A stretch of 64,000 nucleotides of DNA from Owenia fusiformis (taxonomy: Eukaryota; Annelida; Polychaeta; Sabellida; Oweniidae): positions 23,959,759 to 24,023,758 of the forward strand of contig CAIIXF020000009.1 in NCBI GenBank assembly GCA_903813345.2, written 5' to 3'. Of this stretch, positions 1 to 10,503 are shown one piece after another. The notes under the pieces are model-generated. The model was not told the DNA's origin, ran no database searches, and was given only the letters and a program-made list of their open reading frames with translations. The position numbers were made by a program, and so were the translations under genes. Every line of letters begins with the position of its first letter. Within the stretch, counting starts at the first letter, position 1.

Positions 1-1307
1 TTTTGACCTAATATTTTGACACTTAATATATTATGCATATATGCACATCCATTTACCGACCCAAGTATGTCTTATGTATGGCTCATTATCAATTAAAGCG
101 AGTATGAATGAGAAAAACAAATCGAAAACCATTATACGTTTACCTTATCTCTTAATTTGGACATAAAAATATATTTCAACTATAATTCTAGGCCAATTGC
201 GCCTGCTAGAACATCTTAGTACCAACTCTAACCATCCAAAGGAATTGTTAGTGACATTATATTACCTTTATTGTCCATTTTCCTACGAGATGACATTATC
301 AAACATTTGCTCGGCGGTATGTGCGTGTCTTGCTCGGCGGTAGGTTGTATATACACGGGTACTCTTTCCCCTCGTGATAACGTTCATCTCTAGCTATATA
401 CTTTTATGCCTGTTCACATGTCTCAGCAAGACTTCAGGAAATGGGCAAGAATGGGTTTGAAAGTGTGTTTAGCGAGTGGGTGAATAGGCATGGCATAAGA
501 AGTGTATAGCTAGAGATGGACATTGTGTTGAATAGCTTATTTCCATAACAATGGGACTTTAGGACTGTTTTTATATTGTATTTATTGTGACGTAAACAAA
601 CTTGGCCCGCCTTTTTGTTGTTTCGGTTGCTATAGCAACCACAACTCTGGCCAATCATATAGAAGACGCTTTAAATTCACAGAATAAAGGTAAAAAGGTT
701 TGGGCTACAAACTCTGAAAATTTCATCAAGATCGGTGCAACATTAAGAAAGTTACAATATCTTTCACCTTATTTATTCATTGGACACCCTGTACATGTAA
801 AATGAAAAAAGCAGTTCAACACTGGTTGAAGGATGGCTCAGTCAACATAGCTATTCCTTTCCCGCTTCTATACTTTCTGCTAAAGAATGCATCGGTTTCA
901 AAAAATGTCTTAAAGAGAGCATTGTTAAAAGCATGAAAGAGGGCGGGAAGATTTTGTCCATATATAAGGATTATGACAGAACGCTTAAAACTTGTAAAAC
1001 GTTTTAACGCTAAAACGTTTTGGCCACGACGTCTTAGGGGTCTATAGTGTAAATCCAACAAATGATGTTCTAATGCTGAAAATAAGCCAGCTGTGACCGC
1101 TGAATGCGTCCGTATGCGTCATTTTTCACGTAAATTATCGTTGGGAATTAAACATTCGTTCCTAAACAGGCCAGTCGGTAGCTTTCGCCACTTTTCGAAA
1201 AATTCAATTGGTTTCACATTTGGCAACTTCGGCCCGAGCCCAAATGCTCCCAAATATTTCAACATGGCATTGAATTTATAATTTGAATTTTTGACCTACC
1301 AGATGTT
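1..1307. other. Non-coding flank, no supported gene
   Basis: No gene is recognised here. The stretch holds an imperfect inverted repeat at 385-518, whose arms share CATCTCTAGCTATA with its reverse complement. Short open frames at 602-805, 816-1061 and 1093-1281 have no family resemblance and no convincing splice sites. Confidence 0.5.
385..518. repeat. Imperfect inverted repeat (foldback)
   Basis: The left arm begins CATCTCTAGCTATATAC at 385. The right arm ends in the reverse complement, TATAGCTAGAGATG, at 518. Arms are about 35 bp with a few mismatches and enclose about 65 bp. It is probably a small foldback element; no target duplication was resolved. Confidence 0.55.
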
Positions 1308-1427
1308 TGAAAATCAAGGATTGCGAGTCTCATATCGTACTGCACCGTTTTTCTTCAAATATGTTTCATTCAAAGCCATACAAAATTCCCTTTCTGTCGC
1401 TGCATTGCTTTATTGTATAGCTTATAG

Positions 1428-2009
1428 TAGAGATGTCAAGTATTAACCGGTTAACCGGTTAACCGCCGATAATGCCTTGACCGGTCTGTGTTTTGGGCGG
1501 TTAGTTGACCGTGTATAATTCTGTTATTTCCCGCGCTTATTTTGCATGCTAATCCGTTTGGTTTTATGGTGTCAGTTTCACGTAAGCTACTCATACATGT
1601 CATAAGTTCCGTAACTCCTTACAAACATCCAATCAGCAACTTTAATCCCTGCCACATTGCTTTCCCGCGCTTACTTTGCATTTTAATCTGTTTGTTTTTC
1701 AAGCGTCAGTTTCGTGTGAGCTACTCATACATGCGATAGGTCCGATAATTCCTTACAATCATCCAATCAGCAACTTTAATCCCTGCCACATTGCTTTCCC
1801 GCGCTTACTTACATAGAATAGAGTAAAGCTTGACGAACGTAAAAAATAAACGCCGATATATCATTTTTCCATTTTTTTCAACTTTCAAGATCGAAGATGA
1901 AGATTTCATTTGAAATTATCAGTTCAAATTTCCCGCCGGTTAACCGACTTTAACCGGTAAAAACCCCCGGTTAACCGGTTAATGCTCAAGCGGTTAATTG
2001 ACACCACTA
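1428..2009. mobile_element. hAT-like non-autonomous element with an exact 8-bp target duplication
   Basis: The element begins TAGAGATGTCAAG and ends TTGACACCACTA, so the termini are imperfect inverted repeats of the TAG-R-GTGTCAA kind known from hAT elements. Direct copies of GCTTATAG flank it at 1420-1427 and 2010-2017, an exact 8-bp target site duplication as expected for hAT. Subterminal regions are dense in CCGGTTAACC palindromes. Inside are two tandem units of 134 bp. There is no transposase, so it would depend on one supplied from elsewhere. Confidence 0.85.
1530..1815. repeat. 134-bp tandem repeat inside the hAT-like element
   Basis: CCCGCGCTTA occurs at 1530, 1664 and 1798, giving two full 134-bp units and the start of a third. 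The units share AATCAGCAACTTTAATCCC and differ at scattered positions, so the duplication is not recent. Confidence 0.8.
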
Positions 2010-2270
2010 GCTTATAGAGTCCCTAGTTTTAGCAGGGTTTTGGTCCCCAGCTATTAAGCTCTTCTTACAACTGGGGACCAAAATGTCGCTGGAAGGAGAA
2101 TAATGTTCCAACAGAAAGGCATTTTTGTTATGCTTTGAATGGAACAAGTTTGAAGAAAAACGGTGCAGTATGAGACTCGTAATCCTTGATTTTCATAAAA
2201 GCCAGGGCGACATGTTTATAAGGCATAATAACTTTTTGTAGGCCTAGCCTACGTGTAACTTTATATTATT

Positions 2271-3932
2271 GGCTTCAAGAAAAAGTCACGAACCACAGAC
2301 CATATGTTTATTATTCGTACGCTAATTGACAGATTTATACACTTTGAGAAAAAGAAAATGTATATTTGCTTTGTAGATCTAAGAAAAGCATTCGACACGA
2401 TATGGCATAAGGGACTGTATCTCAAACTTCTCCAAGCAGGAATTCGAGGTCATTTTTATCACATGGTAAAACACATGTATACTAATTCAATGGCATCAGT
2501 TAGAATTAACAGTAACGGTGACCATACTGATATCTTTAAATGTGAGAGGGGGGTTAAACAGGGGGACCCACTCAGTCCATTAATGTTTAATATTTACATC
2601 AATGGTGTTGTTGAAGAATTAACACTTGAATCAGACTTAAAATTACAAAAACAAAAAATAAGTTGCCTGCTATTTGCAGATGATTTAGCCATAATTACTG
2701 CAAATAAAACTGATATGGACATAAAATTGAAAAAATTAAACAATTATTGTAAACAATGGAACTTAGATATCAATACTGATAAAACTAAAATTGTAATGTT
2801 TAATAAAAGTGGTAAACGATGTAATGATATATTCTACATTGGGGACCAGGTAATTGAAAACGTATCAAAGTATACTTATTTGGGTATGGAATTCCATGCC
2901 AACGGATCGATGAAACAAGCTGCAATCTTTATTAAAGAAAAAGCAGAAAAGGCGAAATTCAAATTGATAAGTATGCTTACACATGGTGATATTAACCTAA
3001 CTTTGTGCCTGAAATTATTTGACATATTAGTAAAACCAATTTTATTATATGGATGTGAAATCTGGGGTGCTGGTCTAATAACTAATAAAGATCTTCTGAA
3101 AAATAAAGATTTTGGCCTTGAAATGAAATATGACAAGTCACTTCCACCGGAATTACTACATCTATCTTTTTTGAAGTTTCTATTAGGGGTGCATAGAAAA
3201 ACGAGTAATTTAGCTACGATGGGTGAGTTAGGTAGATTCCCTCTGTTTATCAATATATTTTACCAACAAGTTAAATACTTAGATCATATAGAAAATGAAG
3301 GAACGAGTTCATTACTAATTAATGCATATGCAGATAGTATTGAACTATCAAAAGTTCATAATCAACCATCATGGTACTATGACATTGATAAAATAATGGC
3401 ATATGTTCAACCACAAGATAAAAATTACATTAAAAGTAAACCGCTTGATATTAAGAAAATCCTTGAAAAAAGATATATAAAATATTGGGAAAAAACTGTC
3501 AATGATAATAAAGGGAAATTAGAATTTTTGAATAATATCAAACAACGATGGGGAAAAGAACCATATTTGAATTTAATAAAGAACGCCGAACATAGGAAAT
3601 CTATGACGCGATTGAGAATAAGTGCACACAATTTAGAAATAGAGCGAGGAAGGTATACAAGACCAATAGTTCCGAGAGATCAAAGAAAATGCAAATTATG
3701 TAAAATCACCACTGGTACGGAAATTCATTTTATTTTTGAGTGCCAAAAATTGGAAAAAATGAGATATGAATACTTTGATACGTTTAACTCGATTTGCCCA
3801 AATCTAACTGTATTGACTACCGAAGAAAAGGCTAATTATATGTTTAATGCTGAGGGTAACATGTGTATCACCTTTGCAAAATACCTTTATGAAATAATTG
3901 AAAAGAGATCAACAACTATATTATCAATATAA
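2271..3932 (+). CDS. LINE ORF2 C-terminal half: reverse transcriptase and zinc knuckle (5' truncated)
   Basis: This reads as one open frame of about 553 codons, entered mid-domain; an internal ATG lies at 2304. The reverse transcriptase palm motifs are clear: FVDLRKAFD with the first catalytic Asp, then GVKQGDPLSP, then FADDLA with the catalytic Asp pair. The thumb-like motif KYTYLGMEF follows. Near the C-terminus, CKLCKITTGTEIHFIFEC forms the CX2CX7HX4C zinc knuckle typical of Jockey/CR1/I-type ORF2. The enzyme would copy element RNA into DNA at a nicked chromosomal target. It lacks the upstream endonuclease domain and any promoter, so this copy cannot move by itself. It is a repeat-derived frame, not a host gene. 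Confidence 0.88.
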   Translation, partial: GFKKKSRTTDHMFIIRTLIDRFIHFEKKKMYICFVDLRKAFDTIWHKGLYLKLLQAGIRGHFYHMVKHMYTNSMASVRINSNGDHTDIFKCERGVKQGDPLSPLMFNIYINGVVEELTLESDLKLQKQKISCLLFADDLAIITANKTDMDIKLKKLNNYCKQWNLDINTDKTKIVMFNKSGKRCNDIFYIGDQVIENVSKYTYLGMEFHANGSMKQAAIFIKEKAEKAKFKLISMLTHGDINLTLCLKLFDILVKPILLYGCEIWGAGLITNKDLLKNKDFGLEMKYDKSLPPELLHLSFLKFLLGVHRKTSNLATMGELGRFPLFINIFYQQVKYLDHIENEGTSSLLINAYADSIELSKVHNQPSWYYDIDKIMAYVQPQDKNYIKSKPLDIKKILEKRYIKYWEKTVNDNKGKLEFLNNIKQRWGKEPYLNLIKNAEHRKSMTRLRISAHNLEIERGRYTRPIVPRDQRKCKLCKITTGTEIHFIFECQKLEKMRYEYFDTFNSICPNLTVLTTEEKANYMFNAEGNMCITFAKYLYEIIEKRSTTILSI

Positions 3933-4145
3933 ATATATACATGTAGGTGTAGGCTAATAGTAGTTGTTGGTATATATCTAATGATCAGTCAATCACATTA
4001 TATTGTCATTATATGCCATGTAAAATTTGCATTGTATGTTATTGTAATTGTATGTATAGTTTTAGTTTTATTTTATCATGTTTATTTGCTGTACACTCAC
4101 CCGAAAGGGATTTTTAGTACAATAAAGCATTGAAATATTATTTTT
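2271..4145 (+). mobile_element. 5'-truncated non-LTR retrotransposon (LINE, Jockey/CR1-like)
   Basis: The fragment starts inside the reverse transcriptase at the GF-K-K-S-x-TTDH segment (2271) and runs through the end of ORF2 to a 3' UTR. The last part of that UTR contains ACCCGAAAGGG and AGTACAATAAAGC before a T-rich tail near 4145. The endonuclease and the first RT blocks are missing, the usual result of incomplete target-primed reverse transcription. The remaining frame is intact for about 550 codons, which suggests a fairly young insertion. The exact clade cannot be fixed without a tree. Confidence 0.85.
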
Positions 4146-5360
4146 TTACCTTTTTATACCATGTAACTGTCTAAATGAATAGCTAGACGCAAATAAAGAA
4201 TACATACACACATGCAAAGTTCATCTCGTTACTTGATTCGATACACTCTCTTCCTGATCAGGGCCCAGTCCCAGGAATGCCTACAACACTACAATGCCAG
4301 TCACTGCCAGTCTACTGAATTATAGATGAAGATAAACCCTACATAATGCGTCATTTATGTAGATTTCTGCAGGGGTAAAATTTATTCGAAAATTTAAGCA
4401 CATTACACAAACACAAAAGCACAGGCCCAGGAAGAAGATTTAAATCCCCCCCCCACACCAGTGGCGGATACAGGGGTGCGCGCGGGACGCCCCCCCCCCG
4501 AAAATCTGGCATAGACAATTATTTAGTTCTAGTGTAATTTGAATAACACTTGTATCATATTTAAAGTGGGGATTATTCGTTTAATTTTCCGATTGTATGA
4601 ATTGTATATTGAATGTTACATACTAGTAACCTTTGATGATCGTGTTCTTCAATTTTAAACACTGAAATATATTTGAATGCTGATGTACGATTTTCGATTT
4701 AGCATGATTATGCAAGTCGTACAATGTTAATAAAATTATTTATTATGTTAGAAATTAGAATCCCTTAAAAAGATTGGGGATTTTTAGATATTCGCCAAAG
4801 AGAAGCTGATGCCTGGAAAAAAATTACAATAATGACACACAACTTGACTAATATCAAAGAAAAATGCACGTATTCGAGAAGTACGAGAATAATAACAATG
4901 GAGATTTGGAAAAAGTATATGAAACCGAAAACGTGAAAACTATAGCCTACAGTGGCGAAGGTGTAAATTCAAAACTACCTACGCAAATCAATATATTTTA
5001 TAATTGCAAAACCACGAAAACTACAGTTTTGATAGTTATAGGCCTAATAGATGGTACCCATGATTCATTGTTAAAACGTTGTTAACATTTTAAATTGTGT
5101 AGCCTCTGGTGAAAAATCAAAGCACTGCTTGAAAACGATGATCTTTGACATCGCACTCATTTCCTGATGAAATATATCTAGGCTAGCCTATAGTTAGATT
5201 GTTCTATTTCTCGAACGCTTTTCACTTTGGTAAAACAATTAATTTCAGATAAATATGCAATAGCCTTTTAATCATTATTGGTATCATTAAACTTTGTTCA
5301 GATTTTTTGAATCATGAAAATGAACATATGAACAATTTTATTCAAAAAGTACTCTATGGG
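4146..5360. other. Non-coding stretch with a repeat edge
   Basis: No gene is supported. CAGTGGCGGATACAGGGG near 4461-4478 resembles the terminus of the GGGCCC-rich element described at 5808. The open frame at 4864-5085 (73 codons) has no recognisable features. Confidence 0.45.
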
Positions 5361-5403
5361 ATCAGACGATGTGATGTTACTAAGTAACATCACATCGTCT
5401 GAT
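5361..5403. repeat. Perfect 20-bp palindrome with a 3-nt spacer
   Basis: The arm ATCAGACGATGTGATGTTAC at 5361-5380 is followed by TAA and then by its exact reverse complement at 5384-5403. The complete lack of mismatches contrasts with the eroded inverted repeats elsewhere in the window. Confidence 0.9.
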
Positions 5404-5807
5404 TCCAACGTGTAGTTAGTGAGGATGGAGATAAAAGTATGTTCAGTCGATTTAAGTTTTAAAAAGTTATCAATTAGGCTAAGCTTACAAGTAAGCTTAT
5501 ATCACACGTTATCATATGTACGTTTGGGATGTTCAGTTTAATCAAGATTTCAGTTAAGAAATGGTAGATTTTACCGAAGGTTGATGAAAATAATTTCACC
5601 GAAAAACATTATGTTTGTCGTTATCTTAGAAATATATAAACTTAAGCTTAGGTAGGCCTAAGTATACTATTTTCTGATTCCAAAAATGCTCAGATTGCAA
5701 CAAAAAGCATTCAAATTTTTGAAATTTCCGGGGACTCCACTGTTAGTCATTCTCCGACCTCATTCGTCATCTACCGGCCTCGAATTCAATAATCAAGGCG
5801 CACACCT

Positions 5808-6130
5808 CACTGGCGGATTAGGGGGGGGGGGCCTGGGGGCCTGGGCCCCCCCCCCCCTTGGGTGGGCCCAGAAAAAAAAAATTGGGCCCAAAAATTTTTT
5901 TGGGCCAAACAAGGCCTTCAGGCCCCAAAAAGTCGGCCTTTTTGGTCATTACTGGGCCTAAGTTTAAGGCCTTATTTTTTAATTTCAGGCCAAATTTTGA
6001 AGAAAATGGGCCTCAAAATTTCAAAATTTGGGCCCACTTTTGAATTTTAGGGGCCCAAAATTTTTCCCCGTTTTTTTCTCTGACCTGAAATTTGGGCCCC
6101 CCCCCATGTTGGTTCCTGGATCCGCCCCTG
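5808..6130 (+). mobile_element. GGGCCC-rich dispersed element, copy A
   Basis: The left end is CACTGGCGGATTAG and the right end GGATCCGCCCCTG, an imperfect terminal inverted repeat. The inside is poly-G/poly-C runs and repeated GGGCCCA and AAGGCCTT blocks. Copies in the opposite orientation lie at 8468-8688 and 21644-21899. A broken extra terminus follows at 6131-6159. Small open frames here are low-complexity artefacts. Confidence 0.75.
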
Positions 6131-6187
6131 CACCTGAAATCCTGGATTCGCCCCTGCACACTGGCCCACCCCCCCCCCCCCACACAC

Positions 6188-6247
6188 ACTCACTGTGTAC
6201 TGTAAAAAAATACAGTAAGGTTATATTTTACAGTACACAGTGAGTTT
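6188..6247. repeat. Hairpin with about 20-bp arms
   Basis: ACTCACTGTGTACTGTAAAA on the left pairs with its reverse complement TTTTACAGTACACAGTGAGT on the right, around an A/T-rich loop. G/C-rich simple sequence borders it on both sides. Confidence 0.75.
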
Positions 6248-6379
6248 ATTGGGGGGATGTGAGTGTGGGGGGATTCATTACTTAATCTTCTTCCTGGGCC
6301 TTGAAAAGCACCTTACTTGAACCCACTCATCAATATTTGAATTTCGCGCCTGGATGAAGGAGTTTCATCAATAGATGGC

Positions 6380-6471
6380 AGTTTACAGCTTGGCTTCACT
6401 TCCGGTTATAATGTTTAGAGAAATGATCTTTTTTCGGGCTCTTTTTCAACATTTTACAACTCATAGGCGAG
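6380..6471 (+). promoter_or_regulatory. Possible TATA-less promoter and non-coding first exon
   Basis: CACTTCCGGTTATA at about 6398-6411 contains an ETS-type CTTCCGG core. AGGCGAG followed by GTAAGTAG at 6472 is a near-ideal splice donor. A good acceptor (pyrimidine-rich, ending TTCTTCACAG) lies at 6600. This could be a 5' UTR exon of the GCNT-like gene, whose coding exon at 12.07 kb also starts at an acceptor. This is inference only; the area is full of inverted repeats. Confidence 0.25.
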
Positions 6472-6594
6472 GTAAGTAGAATCTCTGTTATCAAACATGT
6501 CTTGTAGAGCTTCTAGCTTATATTGATTGATGTGAAGGAAAATCATGGTAAAAAATGTCAAAAATCGACAGAAATATATTGACTTTTGTTTTCT

Positions 6595-6722
6595 TCACAG
6601 GGAATTGCATGGAAGATCGGGCAGAGCCCTGTTATGCCTCCATAGTCTTCTCTTTGAAAGGAAGAAGACTTTCAAGACTCACAAGGGCTCTGCCCGACCC
6701 TCCATGCGATTCCCTGTGGTTT
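6595..6722. repeat. Inverted repeat with about 36-bp arms (GGGCAGAGCCC)
   Basis: The left arm contains CACAGGGAATTGCATGG and TCGGGCAGAGCCC. The right arm, read in reverse complement, contains CACAGGGAATCGCATGG and TCGGGCAGAGCCC. They enclose about 60 bp. The left arm sits directly at the acceptor-like site at 6600 and contains an ATG-opened frame, so it may be a duplicated and inverted exon. Confidence 0.7.
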
Positions 6723-6750
6723 CCTTTGAGTTTGAGATTTGCACATTTCC

Positions 6751-7584
6751 TCTACTACTTTTTTCAAGGCCTGAGTTTGTCGCTAACATGCTAAAGAGTT
6801 ACCTGACGTTTGGGAGTCTGACTTACCTTCTAAAGGTTAGAACCCGAATCTTATTGAAACCATATCACCTTTGTTGCGTCGATGATGGTGTATAAACATA
6901 GCATTTGATAGAAATTAGTGTAAATGCTTTTCCGACTTTTTCATTTTTCATCAATATTGACTTCCGGGAAGGCGTTGTAGTTATCACGAAATAACGCATT
7001 GACCCATGAACTTTACTTTGTTGACGTGTCATCCAAACATGTCTGGTGTGAAAATTAAAAGAATATTAAGCAATGTTCTACATCCGCCCGCCATGCTAAG
7101 TGAAGTAGCCAATATTTAAAATTACCAATTTCAAGTGAAGTACGCAACGAACGAAACTGCGTGATCTACACTCCCACTTTTGGTCTGAACGAAATGCTAC
7201 GTAGAAATATGAGCTGTCTGCTGTATTAGTCAATTAATAGAGTAAGACCTGTTGGTGATGCTTTATAATTTAGACCAAAACATTGAAGAACATACGAACC
7301 TGTAAATCGTGAAAACAACAAACAAATATTCGGTTTTCATATATGTTCGGTAATTTTTCGTATTGAAACTTCCGGAACTTACAAGGAAATCATTCATTTT
7401 CTCGGTCCATGATTTACCTCTTGGATGTTGTGGCAAATGCTCCATGGTTGACGGAACAAAGGTGATATGGTTTCATTAAGATTCGGGTTCTAACCTTTAG
7501 AAGGTAAGTCAGACTCCCAAACGTCAGCTAACTCTTATATTTAGCATGTTAGCGACGAAGTCAGGCCTTGAAAAAAGTAGTAGA
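6751..7584. mobile_element. Element with about 130-bp inverted repeats
   Basis: The left arm, 6751 to about 6880, and the right arm, about 7450-7584, are reverse complements at roughly 93 percent by eye. They share TACTTTTTTCAAGGCCTGA and CGTTTGGGAGTCTGACTTAC. They enclose about 570 bp with no recognised protein. This could be a non-autonomous DNA element or an inverted duplication. Confidence 0.7.
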
Positions 7585-8218
7585 TCCATCATCTAGGCTA
7601 TATCTCCTATTATATGAAGTTGTATCAAGTCCTTTTTGCTGCTCTTTCAGTGGCATAGCAGGGGGAGAGATCTCCAAAAGTTCAGCCTTCATATTCAATC
7701 ATGTGTTACCCATGTGCTAGATCCATATAAGGATTGTATGACCATATAGAATGGCTAAGGGGAACCCCCGTATACGAAAGAATATGATAGTATTATGGGA
7801 GCTATTTATTTCTTCTAGTGGCGTAGCTAGGATTTCTTGAGGGGGTGCATGAGGCAAAATTTTCAGATTGATGAGGCAAATTTTTTCTTTCAATGAGGCA
7901 AAAAATCAAAAATGAGGCAAATCATGTATTTAAACCCCTAAAACCCAGAAACTAGGCCAAGATTTCTAAAATTAAACGACTAAAAGCACTCAAGTAATGC
8001 CCAGAAGGCCCACTGTTTGAAGCCAAACAACATTTTTGAGCTCCAAATCTTTTTTAGTCCAACAAATTTTTCTTGGACCATCCTATCCACATTTGAAACA
8101 TTGATTGCATCATGACACATCATAGGCAGCATAAAAACATTAATATTGTGATCCTGGGATCCCTCTTGATTGCTTGCTTTACTTAGCCCTTGAAATAAAT
8201 AAATTTAGATTTTTTCCA
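7585..8218. other. Non-coding, short degenerate repeats
   Basis: No gene is seen. At about 7850-7925 the word TGAGGCAAA recurs four times. GTGGCGTAGCTAGGAT near 7820 resembles the terminus of the element at 20771. Confidence 0.4.
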
Positions 8219-8869
8219 TGGATGAACTTCCTGGTTACGAGTTTTTTGTTTTCTCGGTTTAAACCTATTTATAAGTAAATTGCAGATTAAAATTTGGCAC
8301 AAAGCTAAAAAATATAGCCTTGCTTTAATAAGTTTCATCAATTTGAAATTTGTTTCGTTAATGAAGTTGCAATTCATATATTTAGTCCCTCGGTTTTGTT
8401 ACATTGACGAAAGTCATTATATTGCCAATGTATGTTACTTTGACTACTTACGTGAATGTAACATAAGCAGGGGCGGATCTGGGAGTCAACAAGGGGCTTG
8501 AAGGGGGGGAAGCCCCTTAACCCAAAAGTGGGCCCAAATTTTGAAATTTTGAGGCCCATTTTCTTCAAAATTTGGGCTGAAATTAAGAAATAAGGCCTTA
8601 TAAGGTCCAGTTATGACCCAAAAGGCCCACTATTTGGGGCTTTAAGGCCTTTTTTGGGCCCAAAGATCCCCCCCCAGATCCGCCAGTGATAAGTGATGGT
8701 CTAAATGCATAAATAACAGTTTTATTTAAAAATCAAATTCCAAACCAAGAGCATTTCTAAAAGCTATACTATTTTGTATCTAACTTTGTGCCAAACGATA
8801 AATCGAAACTCAACTCATAAGTAGGATTAAAACGAGAAAACAAAAAAATGTATCCAGGAAGTTCATCCA
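8219..8869. mobile_element. Inverted-repeat unit surrounding GGGCCC element copy B
   Basis: The left arm starts TGGATGAACTTCCTGG at 8219. The right arm ends in its reverse complement, CCAGGAAGTTCATCCA, at 8869. Further matching blocks (TTTGTTTTCTCG, TTTGGCACAAAG) extend the arms to about 110 bp. A second element family lies at the centre, so one appears to have inserted into the other. Confidence 0.6.
8468..8688 (-). mobile_element. GGGCCC-rich dispersed element, copy B
   Basis: This is in reverse orientation to copy A. It starts CAGGGGCGGATC and ends GATCCGCCAGTG. The shared interior includes AAGTGGGCCCAAATTTTGAA and repeated AAGGCC. It is internally deleted relative to copy A. Confidence 0.75.
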
Positions 8870-10503
8870 TTTTGTTACATTGATGTTCCTTCAAAGTAAC
8901 TAGCTTAAAGTGTATGCGTCAATAAAAAAATTCAAACATTTTTTTTCTATATTCTATATTTCAATTTTTTGGGGGGATGGCCAGGGAGGGTCGCATCAAA
9001 CGCACCTCCACCCCCCTAATAAGTGTCAAAGTTACCCCATTTCTTGTGCTGACATTACCCCACACATCAATGTTACAACCCTTTGCCCTTGAAAAGGAAT
9101 ATTTAATTTAAATACTATTTTAAAAACTGTTGTTAAAATATTCCGTTGATTGAAATTGAATCACACCCTATCCTTACTTGTCGGTTACTCATTGTGATAG
9201 CATCATTAATGAAATTATTCCAGGATGATGGACTACCATTCACTAGCTGCCATGATGACATACAAATGTAGACATTTACTGAAGTAGCTAACACCATGGA
9301 GAATATACCCCAATGCAACCTAACATTATATTGTGAAGGGTGATGACATCTAGAGTTTGTTGGCACAGCAGGAGATATACTTTTAATGTAAGTTATTTAG
9401 GTTTTGGATGAATGGGATTCAGCCCATTGGGATTTAAACGATTGAGACTTTTTGGATACGGACCATTGATAAATCTAATTACCCTCAAAGCATAGCAGAT
9501 TGATCTTCAATCAGTATGGATTCGAACCCTTCATATTTGAATATTAAAAATACTGGTATCTCTTGAATATTGATGATGTATAAAACAGCTGTTACATGGA
9601 TCACCTCAAAAACTGAAAGAGAAAATACATCAGTTCTATTGCTGATAACACAACTGGACATATAGTTGTTTAAAAAAAGATGATGATTAAATTGATTTTT
9701 TATATACTAATTTTGTGACATGTTCATTTTTTTGTTTTCATTTCATATTGATAAAGCTTTACTTAATATTTCTCATTATTCCAACGAATAAGGTTTGGGA
9801 GGAATGTTGTAGTCTGTAGAACTTATGTAAGTGGAAACGCCACGGGACTTAACAACCAGCTCCACTGTGTGAGTTGTTCCAATTACTAGGTGTTTCACTT
9901 TCTACTGTACACTGTATACTCATATAATCTCAACTTTCTAGTGACAACAAATACTCATCTGTAAATTGAAGAACTAAAAAGCCTAAGCGAGCTTCCTTTG
10001 TTTATATTCAAGGCAAGACTTCAAAAATTATTTTTTGAAACCTTTATACTGTACTCCTGGTATTTTTCGCATGCAATTCAATTTGCACTTTTCTTTTTTG
10101 TGTGAAGGTTCATCCAGTATTTATTGTGCGATAAATGGGGTTCTAGCAACAATGTCTCTTACACTGGCTTTTGTGATCTATAAATCAAAAAAATGACGAT
10201 GTAATAGAGGTTAAGATGCAGCGTGCCATTGACCATAAGATCTAGTAATTCTAAATCTTATCCAAATATGACATTGGTGTTAAAATTGTACATTAGGTAA
10301 CTAAGTTTACAGTGCTTGAGGATTGAGAGAATCATCATGTACATGTGTGTAATGAAATTTAAACTTGTGAAATCGGTGAAATTTGATAGCCACGAAATAA
10401 TGATTTCTCAAAATTCGCGAAATTTAAACTCATGAAATTAACTGGTAGTACACTAATTTTACCTGTTGGCAACATTTATTCCACTCTTGAATGATATATG
10501 CCA
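8870..10503. other. Non-coding, no supported feature
   Basis: No coding exon, RNA gene or clear repeat is seen in this A/T-rich stretch, which lies upstream of the GCNT-like gene. It could be intron if that gene starts near 6.4 kb. Confidence 0.4.

Larger units (their letters stand above)
1308..2196. mobile_element. Inverted-repeat element of about 0.9 kb carrying a nested insertion
   Basis: The left arm (1308 to about 1400) starts TGAAAATCAAGGATT. The right arm (about 2105-2196) is its reverse complement with roughly 85 percent identity by eye, including the block GCACCGTTTTTCTTCAAA. Between the arms lie a 582-bp hAT-like insertion (1428-2009) and a hairpin around 2037-2085, where TTTTGGTCCCCAG pairs with CTGGGGACCAAAA. 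Without the nested insertion the unit is about 300 bp and almost entirely palindromic, which fits a foldback or MITE-type element. No coding capacity is seen. Confidence 0.65.

Noticed and set aside
800-1061. Open frames on both strands near 0.8-1.06 kb
   Set aside because: Neither strand gives a known protein; could be an unrecognised repeat but there is no second copy in the window.
5686-6243. Several 60-90 codon open frames rich in Gly, Pro and Lys
   Set aside because: They are translations of the GGGCCC-rich element and poly-C runs, in all three frames.
9523-9536. GGATTCGAACCC on the plus strand resembles a tRNA B box on the minus strand
   Set aside because: No A box at the right distance and no cloverleaf arms can be drawn, so neither a tRNA gene nor a tRNA-derived SINE is supported.
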